A DNA stretch of 12,085 nt from an uncultured Ruminococcus sp. (GTDB lineage: Bacteria > Bacillota > Clostridia > Oscillospirales > Ruminococcaceae), in the NCBI GenBank assembly GCA_947174965.1, contig CAMWKY010000031.1:1-12085 (forward strand), written 5' to 3'. The position numbers were made by a program, and so were the translations under genes. This document shows, piece by piece, positions 1-6,227 of this stretch. Within the stretch, counting starts at the first letter, position 1; every line of letters begins with the position of its first letter. Below the pieces are notes generated by a model. The model was given only the letters and a program-made list of their open reading frames with translations. It had not been told where the DNA came from and did not search any database.

Positions 1-512
1 GTATCAGTTACAGAAAAGGCATTTTTTAGATTTTCTTTTCTCTGTACAAATGTAAGATTTTTCTGCGCCTGAGTTTGTCTGTTTTTGACGACAATATCAT
101 CAGAAACATCAGTTTCAAGGAAAAATCCGATTTCCTTTGCAATAAGTTCAGCCTGATTATATCCACGTTTTTTCAGGTCTTTTTTATACATTGGTACAGG
201 TACTATCAAATCAGCATTTATTCCCTCATCTTTTATGCGTTCTGCAATCAAAGAGCCGAAAGCATACGGAGCATTTCCGCTTATGCCGTCTTTCATAATA
301 AAAACAGCAGGGGAGATTTTAGTGTTGTATTCAAATACAGCAATAAACTTTTTAACCTTTTGCATTTTAAAATTGCCGTGATATTCGGTAAATTCACTAT
401 TGCATTTATCGCAGAATCTGTCCATAGCACCAATAACCTTATTGCACACGGGACAGTGTACAGGATAGATGAGGGCTGTAAGATGTCTCAAAAATACATA
501 TAAAGCTGACAT
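1..512 (-). CDS. comF: ComF family phosphoribosyltransferase-like protein, C-terminus cut by window edge
   Basis: Reading the minus strand from the ATG at 510-512 gives an open frame of 170 codons that runs off the left edge. The N-terminus carries a four-cysteine zinc finger (C20-P-V-C23 and C34-D-K-C37). This is followed by the ComF/GntX core: IVPVPM at about 103-108, RGYNQAELIAKE at about 116-127, and the T-x-x-Q-x-x-L ... R-x-x-N-x-x-x-AF segment at about 147-166. The PRPP-binding loop expected further on lies outside the window; complete family members are about 220-240 residues. ComFC of Bacillus takes part in uptake of transforming DNA, but ComF homologues are also widespread in non-competent bacteria, so the role here is inferred. 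The gene overlaps the end of the upstream RNA methyltransferase by 25 bp in another frame. No clear ribosome site is visible (only weak purine stretches), so translation is probably coupled to the upstream gene. Confidence 0.9.
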   Translation of the reverse strand, partial: MSALYVFLRHLTALIYPVHCPVCNKVIGAMDRFCDKCNSEFTEYHGNFKMQKVKKFIAVFEYNTKISPAVFIMKDGISGNAPYAFGSLIAERIKDEGINADLIVPVPMYKKDLKKRGYNQAELIAKEIGFFLETDVSDDIVVKNRQTQAQKNLTFVQRKENLKNAFSVTD

Positions 513-1603
513 TTTATCATGCCGTTGTAAAGTTTGCGACGGCGTTTTGACTCCGCACCGAAAAACTGTTCAAACTGTTCATGCGGAGAAATAATATAAC
601 TCTGCTTGTTTCCGCCGTGTCCGAGAACACGTCCCATCTGACGATATATATTTTCAGCTTCACGCAGTTCAAGAAGTCGTTCGCCATACGGTGGATTACA
701 TATAACAATAGAATCATCAGGCTGTCTGAATTTTGCTATATCAGCCTGTTCAATTTTAAGTCGTGACTTTATACCTGCCTTGTGTGCATTGTCAAGAGTG
801 AGTGCGACAGCAGAATCATCAATATCAAATCCGAAACCCTGAAAAGATGCTGAACGGTCAACACCGTCAATAGCGTTCTTGCGTTCTTCCTGCCATATTT
901 TTGAGTTCAGGCTCTGCCACTGTTCAGCTGCAAAGCGTCTGTTTATGCCGACAGGAATTTTCAGTGCTTTCATGGCAGCCTCAATAAGAATTGTACCGCT
1001 TCCGCAGAATGGGTCAAATACTATTGAATCGGCACGCACTCTTGCAAGGTCAACAATACCAGCAGCCAGAGTTTCTTTTATAGGTGCAGAATTGGAATTT
1101 TTTCTGTAACCACGCTTATGAAGTCCGATACCGCTTGTATCAAGATATATGGTTACAATGTCTTTAAGTATGCTGAACTGAATCTGAACAGGCGGAGCTG
1201 ATTCCTTAAACCAGCTTACACCATACTTTGATTTAAGTCTTTCAACAGCAGCTTTTTTTATTATGGACTGACAGGTCGGAACACTATGCAAAGCAGAATC
1301 AAGTGAATAGCCTTTTACGGGAAAAGCATTATCTGTTCCTATGAATCTTTCAAACTCTATTGAACGTACTCCATCGAATAAATCGGAAAATTCTGTAGCT
1401 CTGAACTCAATAAGTTCAATAAGAACACGTTCAGCAGTAGAAAGGCATATATTTGCCCTTGCAATCATATTTTCGTTGCCTGTAAAGCTTATTTTTCCGT
1501 TGCTTACTTTTAAATCCGTACCGCCTATTTTTGTTATCTCGTATTTCAGTACGCTTTCAAGTCCAAAATGGCATGGACAACAAAGTCTTAATTTATCACT
1601 CAA
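488..1603 (-). CDS. THUMP-domain class I SAM-dependent RNA methyltransferase (YpsC/RlmL-like)
   Basis: The product of 371 residues matches the family that methylates a guanine N2 of 23S rRNA (RlmL N-terminal half; YpsC in Bacillus subtilis); the exact target base is inferred. A THUMP RNA-binding region spans about residues 45-157. The Rossmann methyltransferase domain follows, with SAM-binding motif I DPFCGSG at 197-203 and catalytic motif NPPYG at 303-307. The C-terminus ends in the typical KRRRKLYNGMIKC pattern, so it is intact. The start is the TTG at 1601-1603: a GAGGTGA ribosome site (1609-1615) lies 5 nt upstream, and the family's typical N-terminus (L-x-x-x-C-x-x-GLE) begins straight after it. 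The frame stays open upstream to 1912, but that extension reads the repeat tail of the upstream penicillin-binding protein gene out of frame and is not real. The gene follows the penicillin-binding protein gene by 76 bp and overlaps comF by 25 bp, so the three are probably co-transcribed. Confidence 0.93.
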   Translation of the reverse strand: MSDKLRLCCPCHFGLESVLKYEITKIGGTDLKVSNGKISFTGNENMIARANICLSTAERVLIELIEFRATEFSDLFDGVRSIEFERFIGTDNAFPVKGYSLDSALHSVPTCQSIIKKAAVERLKSKYGVSWFKESAPPVQIQFSILKDIVTIYLDTSGIGLHKRGYRKNSNSAPIKETLAAGIVDLARVRADSIVFDPFCGSGTILIEAAMKALKIPVGINRRFAAEQWQSLNSKIWQEERKNAIDGVDRSASFQGFGFDIDDSAVALTLDNAHKAGIKSRLKIEQADIAKFRQPDDSIVICNPPYGERLLELREAENIYRQMGRVLGHGGNKQSYIISPHEQFEQFFGAESKRRRKLYNGMIKCQLYMYF

Positions 1604-1608
1604 AAATA

Positions 1609-1615
1609 TCACCTC
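1609..1615 (-). promoter_or_regulatory. Ribosome binding site deciding the TTG start of the RNA methyltransferase
   Basis: GAGGTGA on the minus strand lies 5 nt before the TTG at 1601-1603. The nearby ATG at 1615-1617 overlaps the ribosome site and reads into an immediate TGA, so it cannot be the start. Confidence 0.75.
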
Positions 1616-1627
1616 ATGATTATATTT

Positions 1628-1657
1628 AAAGCCTGCCCATTTTTCTGGACAGGCTTT
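1628..1657. terminator. Hairpin between the penicillin-binding protein and methyltransferase genes
   Basis: Arms 1628-1638 and 1647-1657 pair over 11 positions around an 8-nt loop. In minus-strand RNA every position pairs (ten Watson-Crick and one G-U). In plus-strand RNA the same position is an A-C mismatch. That suggests the hairpin acts on the minus-strand transcript of the penicillin-binding protein gene. However, only three U residues end the minus-strand stem before AAAU, while the six-T run lies on the plus strand. It may be a weak or bidirectional terminator, or an attenuator or processing hairpin before the methyltransferase. Confidence 0.5.
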
Positions 1658-1679
1658 TTTGTTTATACTATATATTTTT

Positions 1680-4247
1680 TTACCACGTATCAATGCCGGA
1701 ATCACCGCCAGTGTCGCCACCCCATGAGCCGTCACCGCCAGTGTCACCGCCCCATGAGTCGTCACCACCAGTATCGACGCCCCATGAGCCACCACCAGTT
1801 TCGCCACCCCATGAGTTACCGCCAGTGTCGCCGCCCCATGAGTTACCGCCAGTGTCACCGCCCCATGAGTTGCCGCCAGTATCGCCACCCCATGAGTTAC
1901 CGCTGTTGTCATTGTTGTTTGAAGTTGAGCCGCCGCTTGTTGAAACTACAGCACCATAATGACTTCCGTTGCATATAGGTGAGTTTGTGGATTTCCAATA
2001 GCCTGTAACACCTTTCGGACAATATTCACCTGCGCACATACCTGTAACAGAGCAGGTCGGCATTGATATAACTGATTCAACAGGGTCAAAGTCAGCAGGA
2101 GTATCAGTATACATTGTATCAGCATAAGTGCCAATAATATTTTTCCATGTTGAGCAAGCGTGGAAATTTGACGGAAGTGAAAGGTCGCTACGATACTGTT
2201 CATATCCGACAGTAACACCGCTTGCAAAGTCTCTTGTAAGACCGACAAATGCAGAGTCGCACCAGTCTTCAGTAGTACCTGTTTTTCCTGCAACGACTTT
2301 ATAACTAAGACGTGCAGTAGTACCAGTACCGTTTTCAACAACATTTTTGAGCAGTCTGTTCATAACCCATGCAGTATCTTCGGAAACAGCGGGTTGACCG
2401 TTATTTGTGTTGTCAACTAATATATTGTGGTTAGCGTCCTCAATTTTTGAAATTATATGAGCCTTGTGATATGTTCCATAGCCTTCGTTTGTAGTTCCGC
2501 TTCCGTAAGGCAGATAAGCATTTACAAGATTCTGCAAAGTTACACCATATGTCAGACCACCAAGTGCAAGAGGAGCAAGGTTTTTATCATTTAAAACACC
2601 GTCGCCGTAGAGGTCAAGACCAAGTTTTTCGGTTGAAAATTCGTATACGGATTCAGGAGTAAGATTCTGGCAAAGTTGAGCAGGAACTGTATTGAATGAC
2701 TGTTGCAGATAGTAATAAATCGGGTGATATGCACCGTCACCGGCTGCACGTCCATAGTTGAAAGGCCATGGATTTCCAGCATCGTCCTTTACATCAGGAA
2801 GTGGACTGTTTCTGTAGAGACTTCCCCAGTGAATTTCGTCTGTTTCGAGAGCAAGTCCGTAAGTTGAAATAGGCTTTATCGTAGAACCAATCTGACGCTT
2901 GTCATGTACAGCATAGTTTGTAACAAGAGAATGTGTCTTTTCACCCCATTGTCCTACAGTTGCCATAACAGAGCCGTCATATCTTAATGCAGTGAAAGCA
3001 ACGTGTGGAAGTACCTCGTCTGTTTCGCCGTCGTTGTCAATATCTACCCATCTTTTTACCCAGTTTGCATCAAGCAGATTATTTATATCAAGGAATTTTT
3101 CCTCAACATAATCCTGCATCTGTCTGTCGATAGTGGAATATATTCTGTAACCGCCTTTGTTGATACGCTGTAAAGCCTTTTCTTCGTCAATATTATATAG
3201 TTCTTCTATATATCCAATAGCTTCCCACATCATAGCATCAACTTCCCATGAATAAGCTTTCAGTTCAGTCTCCATTGCTTCGAGGTCAACTTCGGGGTGC
3301 AGTTTTTTATATTCGGCATCATCTGTGAAAACTATTTTTGTATTGATATATTCCTGATATTCGTCATAAGTGATAGCACCATTCTTATACATCTGCCATA
3401 GTACATCTTCCTGACGCATCTTGTTATTTGCTTTACCGTCAATAAGTTCTCTGCCCTGTTCGTCTGTACCATTATCAGCCCAAGGATAATAATAGTTCGG
3501 GTCTTTTGGAATTGCCGCAAGTACAGCCGCTTCGGGTACAGTCAAATCTTCAACATTTTTACCAAAATATTTTGTAGATGCAAGCTGTATTCCGTTTATA
3601 GGACCGCCGAATCCGATAAAATTAAGGTATTCCTCCAGAATTTCATCTTTGGAGTAGGTTTTTTCAAGTTGCATAGCAGCAAAAATTTCACGTATTTTCT
3701 GTTGAGGACTTCTGTCGCCTGATGCACCTGTCAGATTCTTGATAAGCTGTTGAGTGATTGTAGAACCACCCTGTTCTGTATTGTAGAAATGCAGAAACAG
3801 GTTAAGAAATGCGGAAAAAGTACGCTTATAGTCTACACCGTCATGCTGATAGAAACGCTCGTCCTCTGTACAGGTGAAAGCATCTCTTGTTGACTGCGAG
3901 ATTTTGTCGATTGATATGGGAACACGCTGAACGTCTGTTTTCATACGTTGCAGAACAATCAGTTCTTCTTCTCCGTCTTCATTGATTTCTGTTCCGTAGA
4001 AATAGGTATCACTTCCCGACTCAAGTTCTGTAAGTGTGATACTTGTTGCTTCTTCCATAAAGCTTATAACATATATTGTAAGTGCAGTTGAAACAATCGT
4101 TCCTGTTATTACAATAACAAGAAACAGTGAAAGAAGCGTTGTGACGATAACTGCAAAGAGTTTCTGAAAAAATACAAGCAGTCTGCTTTTTTTCTTCTTT
4201 TTCTTCGGGGCATCATCATTTCTGTTATTTTGATTTGAGTTAGCCAT
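1680..4247 (-). CDS. ponA: Class A penicillin-binding protein (PBP1A-like) with Trp/Gly repeat tail
   Basis: This 855-residue bifunctional enzyme polymerises glycan strands from lipid II and cross-links peptides outside the membrane. The cytoplasmic N-terminus is short and Lys-rich (KKKKKK at 15-20), followed by one membrane anchor at about 25-63. The GT51 glycosyltransferase domain shows the catalytic Glu128 motif E-D-E-R-F-Y-Q-H-D-G (128-137), GGSTITQQLIKN (160-171) and EKTYSKDEILEEYLN (195-209). The transpeptidase domain shows STIK with nucleophile Ser455, SFN (517-519) and KTGT (655-658). A segment with Cys732, Cys738, Cys743 and Cys759 precedes an Asn/Ser linker and a tail of seven SWG-containing repeats (783-855). 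Many Gram-positive PBPs have low-complexity tails, but this one is strikingly regular. The ATG at 4245-4247 has an AAAGGAAAGG purine tract 12 nt upstream, a rather long spacing. The gene has its own extended -10 promoter and appears to lead the transcript that includes the methyltransferase and comF. In Bacillus, ponA and ypsC also lie fairly near each other (from memory). Confidence 0.95.
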   Translation of the reverse strand: MANSNQNNRNDDAPKKKKKKSRLLVFFQKLFAVIVTTLLSLFLVIVITGTIVSTALTIYVISFMEEATSITLTELESGSDTYFYGTEINEDGEEELIVLQRMKTDVQRVPISIDKISQSTRDAFTCTEDERFYQHDGVDYKRTFSAFLNLFLHFYNTEQGGSTITQQLIKNLTGASGDRSPQQKIREIFAAMQLEKTYSKDEILEEYLNFIGFGGPINGIQLASTKYFGKNVEDLTVPEAAVLAAIPKDPNYYYPWADNGTDEQGRELIDGKANNKMRQEDVLWQMYKNGAITYDEYQEYINTKIVFTDDAEYKKLHPEVDLEAMETELKAYSWEVDAMMWEAIGYIEELYNIDEEKALQRINKGGYRIYSTIDRQMQDYVEEKFLDINNLLDANWVKRWVDIDNDGETDEVLPHVAFTALRYDGSVMATVGQWGEKTHSLVTNYAVHDKRQIGSTIKPISTYGLALETDEIHWGSLYRNSPLPDVKDDAGNPWPFNYGRAAGDGAYHPIYYYLQQSFNTVPAQLCQNLTPESVYEFSTEKLGLDLYGDGVLNDKNLAPLALGGLTYGVTLQNLVNAYLPYGSGTTNEGYGTYHKAHIISKIEDANHNILVDNTNNGQPAVSEDTAWVMNRLLKNVVENGTGTTARLSYKVVAGKTGTTEDWCDSAFVGLTRDFASGVTVGYEQYRSDLSLPSNFHACSTWKNIIGTYADTMYTDTPADFDPVESVISMPTCSVTGMCAGEYCPKGVTGYWKSTNSPICNGSHYGAVVSTSGGSTSNNNDNSGNSWGGDTGGNSWGGDTGGNSWGGDTGGNSWGGETGGGSWGVDTGGDDSWGGDTGGDGSWGGDTGGDSGIDTW
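1683..1901 (-). repeat. Seven-copy tandem 27/30-bp repeat coding the Trp/Gly tail
   Basis: Within the penicillin-binding protein gene the plus-strand core CCCCATGAG occurs seven times, starting at 1720, 1750, 1780, 1807, 1834, 1861 and 1888. The spacing is 30, 30, 27, 27, 27 and 27 bp. The encoded units are GNSWGGDTG with variants GNSWGGETG, GGSWGVDTG, GDDSWGGDTG and GDGSWGGDTG. The four units nearest the enzyme domain are almost identical; those nearest the C-terminus are more diverged. The high DNA identity suggests copy number can change by slippage or recombination. Confidence 0.95.
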
Positions 4248-4291
4248 TTTATATTACAGCCTTTCCTTTCTGTTGTGATTATGTACAATAT

Positions 4292-4320
4292 ATTATACCA
4301 TACAATTTCAGATTTGTTAA
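4292..4320 (-). promoter_or_regulatory. Sigma-A-type promoter of the penicillin-binding protein gene
   Basis: On the minus strand TTAACA (4315-4320) and TATAAT (4292-4297) are 17 bp apart, with a TGG extended -10 immediately upstream of TATAAT. The leader to the ATG is roughly 40 nt. Confidence 0.75.
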
Positions 4321-4346
4321 TAGTTTGTCCGAAAAAATTTTCAGAT

Positions 4347-4376
4347 TTGTATAAATTAGCAAAAACAGGTGATAAT
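4347..4376 (+). promoter_or_regulatory. Probable promoter of the small membrane-anchored protein gene
   Basis: TTGTAT (4347-4352) and GATAAT (4371-4376) are separated by 18 bp, about 34 nt before the chosen ATG at 4410. Both boxes deviate from consensus, so this is a moderate call. It is divergent from the penicillin-binding protein promoter and starts about 27 bp from it. Confidence 0.45.
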
Positions 4377-4409
4377 ATTTACAGTAAATTCAGTAAAGGA
4401 GTGATAATT

Positions 4410-4748
4410 ATGACAGGTTCACTTGACAAGAGAATCTATCTCATAATCATGACAGCATTAACAGTATCGGGATTTATTGTTATCTGCACATTCGGACAGT
4501 CGCTTCACCGTCAAAAACTAATGGCGAAAACTTCAGAAGTACCGCCTGAACTTCCTGTTGCGGAATGTATTGTAAAGGAATACAACGGCAGAATAGGAGT
4601 ATTCAAGGGCAACAGCACAATACCTTACAGAGTTATTGATTATGATTTTTCGCTCCTTTCAGATTATGACAAAGAACAACTGACAGAGGGAATTTTAATT
4701 GAATCTGATTTTGAATTGCAGAAACTTATTGAAGATATAGCAACTTAA
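4410..4748 (+). CDS. Small membrane-anchored protein with BofC C-terminal-like segment
   Basis: The product of 112 residues has one N-terminal hydrophobic segment at about residues 9-28 (signal anchor), so the rest is probably outside the membrane. The C-terminal part (about 53-110: IVKEYNGRIGVF, PYRVIDYDFSLLSDYDKEQL, GI, ELQKLIEDI) resembles a short domain common in Clostridia proteins and likened to the BofC C-terminal domain. That assignment is by pattern memory only. BofC in Bacillus is a forespore regulator of SpoIVB-dependent signalling, but this protein lacks most of BofC's length and its role is unknown. The start is the ATG at 4410 with AAAGGAG (4395-4401) 8 nt upstream; the frame is open further upstream but without a ribosome site, and that stretch holds the promoter. 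The gene is divergent from the penicillin-binding protein gene, and its stop lies 5 bp from the stop of the convergent flavin reductase gene. Confidence 0.8.
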   Translation: MTGSLDKRIYLIIMTALTVSGFIVICTFGQSLHRQKLMAKTSEVPPELPVAECIVKEYNGRIGVFKGNSTIPYRVIDYDFSLLSDYDKEQLTEGILIESDFELQKLIEDIAT

Positions 4749-4753
4749 TTATA

Positions 4754-5329
4754 TTATTTCCTGTTTTTCTTCTTTTTGCGGACGGAAAATCCGAAGTCGC
4801 CAAGTTTTCGACCAAGTGCAAAATATTCTCCGTGAGCATATGCAGAAAGTCCACATTGTTGTAAATTGAGCTTGCCCTTGCTGTCTATGTATTTTTCGTC
4901 AACGTCAATGCCGATAATTTCAGCAAGAAACATTGTGTGACTGCCAAGAAGCTTGCTTTCTGTAACTTTACATTCAAGATTAACAGGACATTCCTCAATA
5001 ATCGGAGCAGATAATTTTGTTGACGGAACAGCATGAAGTCCACAAGCAGAAAATTTGTCGGTATCCCGACCGCTTTTAACTCCGCAGAAATCAGTTTCCT
5101 TAACCATTGCAGAGGTAGTGAGATTGATTACAAATTCGCCAGACTTCATTATAATATCATGCGAAAATCTTTCGGGGCGTACTGATATATAGGTCATGGG
5201 CGGACGTGTGCAGACTATACCCGTCCAACCTATTGTAAGAACATTCGGTTTATCAGGTGTTCCGCAGGTTACAAGTGTTGCGGGAACAGGTGCAAGCAAT
5301 GCACTACCTTTCCAGAATTGCTTTGACAT
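4754..5329 (-). CDS. Flavin reductase family (FMN-binding split-barrel) protein
   Basis: The product of 191 residues fits the flavin reductase-like/FMN-binding split-barrel family in length and pattern. Visible are PVPATLVTCG (14-23), the NVLTIGWTGIVCTRPP segment (29-44) that normally lines the flavin site, SVRPERFSH (49-57), EFVINLT (65-71), and a GSHTMFLAEI strand (129-138). The C-terminus has EYFALGRKLG and a basic tail (VRKKKKNRK). The physiological substrate is unknown; members of this group often reduce free flavin or serve as small redox proteins. The ATG at 5327-5329 is preferred because AAGGAG (5338-5343) sits 8 nt upstream; an in-frame GTG at 5336-5338 overlaps that site. The gene is monocistronic, has a near-consensus promoter, and is divergent from the spoIIA operon. 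No hairpin is visible at its 3' end, which almost abuts the convergent gene. Confidence 0.88.
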   Translation of the reverse strand: MSKQFWKGSALLAPVPATLVTCGTPDKPNVLTIGWTGIVCTRPPMTYISVRPERFSHDIIMKSGEFVINLTTSAMVKETDFCGVKSGRDTDKFSACGLHAVPSTKLSAPIIEECPVNLECKVTESKLLGSHTMFLAEIIGIDVDEKYIDSKGKLNLQQCGLSAYAHGEYFALGRKLGDFGFSVRKKKKNRK

Positions 5330-5349
5330 AAAAATCACTCCTTATATAT

Positions 5350-5378
5350 ATTATATCATCAAATAAGAAATATTTCAA
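5350..5378 (-). promoter_or_regulatory. Sigma-A-type promoter of the flavin reductase family gene
   Basis: On the minus strand TTGAAA (5373-5378) and TATAAT (5350-5355) are 17 bp apart, with a TGA extended -10. The short leader contains the AAGGAG ribosome site. Confidence 0.75.
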
Positions 5379-5432
5379 CAAAATAAGCGTGAAAAAATCA
5401 GACAGATTATGACATTTTTTTCAGAAAAAGTA

Positions 5433-5441
5433 TGTTATAAT
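5433..5441 (+). promoter_or_regulatory. Extended -10 promoter of the spoIIA operon
   Basis: TGT-TATAAT (5433-5441) is a perfect extended -10 element about 30 nt before the spoIIAA ATG. At 16-18 bp upstream there is only an AT-rich sequence without a recognisable -35 box. In Bacillus this operon is transcribed by sigma-H with Spo0A. I see no GAATWW-type sigma-H -10 and no perfect TGTCGAA Spo0A box in 5330-5471. Confidence 0.5.
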
Positions 5442-5471
5442 GTGGCTATAAAAAGGACGGAGGCAAAAGAA

Positions 5472-5777
5472 ATGAAGATAAATATAAAATCAGAGAACGG
5501 TACAGCAATAGCAGTTCTAAACGGTGAAATCGACCATCACACCGCAAAGATGCTTCGTACAGAACTTGACAAGTTCGTGATTACCATGCAGCCAGATGTG
5601 CTTGCAATTGATTTCAGCGGTATAACGTTCATGGACAGTTCGGGAATAGGGCTTATCATAGGCAGGTATAAGCTTGTCAAGGAATGTGGCGGACAACTTG
5701 AAATACGCAGTCCGCAACCTTATATAAGGCGAATGATGGTGCTTTCAGGTGTGGAACGAATTGTAAAAATAATATAA
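5472..5777 (+). CDS. spoIIAA: Anti-sigma F factor antagonist SpoIIAA
   Basis: The product of 101 residues is a STAS-domain protein. When unphosphorylated it binds SpoIIAB and frees sigma F in the forespore; SpoIIAB inactivates it by phosphorylation, and SpoIIE reactivates it. Visible are NGEIDHHTAKMLR (17-29) and the phospho-acceptor motif FMDSSGIGLIIGRYK (53-67), with Ser56 equivalent to Bacillus Ser58. It is somewhat shorter than the 117-residue Bacillus protein, lacking part of the C-terminal tail. The start is the ATG at 5472 with GGAGG about 8 nt upstream; the frame is open back to 5409 but that part contains the promoter. It is the first gene of a three-gene operon, 12 bp before spoIIAB. 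RsbV/RsbW-type paralogues are the alternative, but the operon order with a sigma-F-type gene decides the call. Confidence 0.95.
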   Translation: MKINIKSENGTAIAVLNGEIDHHTAKMLRTELDKFVITMQPDVLAIDFSGITFMDSSGIGLIIGRYKLVKECGGQLEIRSPQPYIRRMMVLSGVERIVKII

Positions 5778-5789
5778 TGAGGTGCAGAA

Positions 5790-6227
5790 ATGGAAATATT
5801 GAACGAAATAAAATTTACAGTACCGTCCTTATCGGTCAATGAAAGTACAGCAAGGGCGGTTGTGTCGTCATTTATTGTACAGGCAGACCCGACAGTTGAG
5901 GAACTTTCAGATATACGGACAGCTGTTTCAGAAGCTGTAACGAATTGTATTGTACACGGCTACAGAAATTCGCAGGGGAATATTGAAATAGTTGTGCGGA
6001 TTATGCCGAATCGTGAAATATACATAAAAATCAAAGATAACGGCTGTGGAATTGCAGATGTTCAGCAGGCTATGCAGCCACTTTTCACAACAGCTCCAGA
6101 GGAGGAACGTTCGGGACTTGGCTTTTCCGTTATGGAATCATTCATGGACAGGCTTACAGTAAAAAGCAGAGTAAACAAGGGTACAACAGTTACAATGCGA
6201 AAGAAGTTGAGCGTACATGGCAGTTGA
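5790..6227 (+). CDS. spoIIAB: Anti-sigma F factor / serine kinase SpoIIAB
   Basis: The product of 145 residues matches the family length of about 146. It is a GHKL-fold protein kinase that holds sigma F inactive in the ATP-bound state and phosphorylates SpoIIAA. The N box EAVTN (48-52), the D83-N-G-C-G-I G1 box and the SGLGF G2 box (108-112), followed by VMESFMD (114-120), are all present, so the ATP site looks intact. AGGTG (5780-5784) lies 5 nt before the ATG. Its last 11 bp overlap the start of sigF, consistent with coupled translation that keeps sigma factor and inhibitor in balance. Confidence 0.95.
   Translation: MEILNEIKFTVPSLSVNESTARAVVSSFIVQADPTVEELSDIRTAVSEAVTNCIVHGYRNSQGNIEIVVRIMPNREIYIKIKDNGCGIADVQQAMQPLFTTAPEEERSGLGFSVMESFMDRLTVKSRVNKGTTVTMRKKLSVHGS

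Noticed and set aside
75..503. Plus-strand frame opposite comF
   Set aside because: The minus strand gives a clear ComF protein with zinc finger and core motifs; this frame has no homology signal or ribosome site.
1619..1624. TATAAT on the minus strand just before the methyltransferase
   Set aside because: Its start site would fall in the ribosome site and the -35 position (CAGAAA) is poor.
1683..1901. CRISPR-like regular repeats
   Set aside because: Units are contiguous, in frame and encode protein; there are no spacers of distinct sequence.
1604..1912. N-terminal extension of the methyltransferase with THGA-type repeats
   Set aside because: It is the PBP repeat DNA read out of frame; the family N-terminus and ribosome site begin at 1603.
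1616..1978. Plus-strand His/Pro/Arg-rich repeat frames over the PBP tail
   Set aside because: They are complements of the repeat tail with no ribosome site; the PBP frame is certain.
4275..4409. Upstream extension of the BofC-like protein
   Set aside because: It contains the promoter elements, lacks a ribosome site, and AAAGGAG precedes the ATG at 4410.
5409..5471. Upstream extension of SpoIIAA
   Set aside because: It spans the -10 element and ribosome site; SpoIIAA proteins start near MKINIK.
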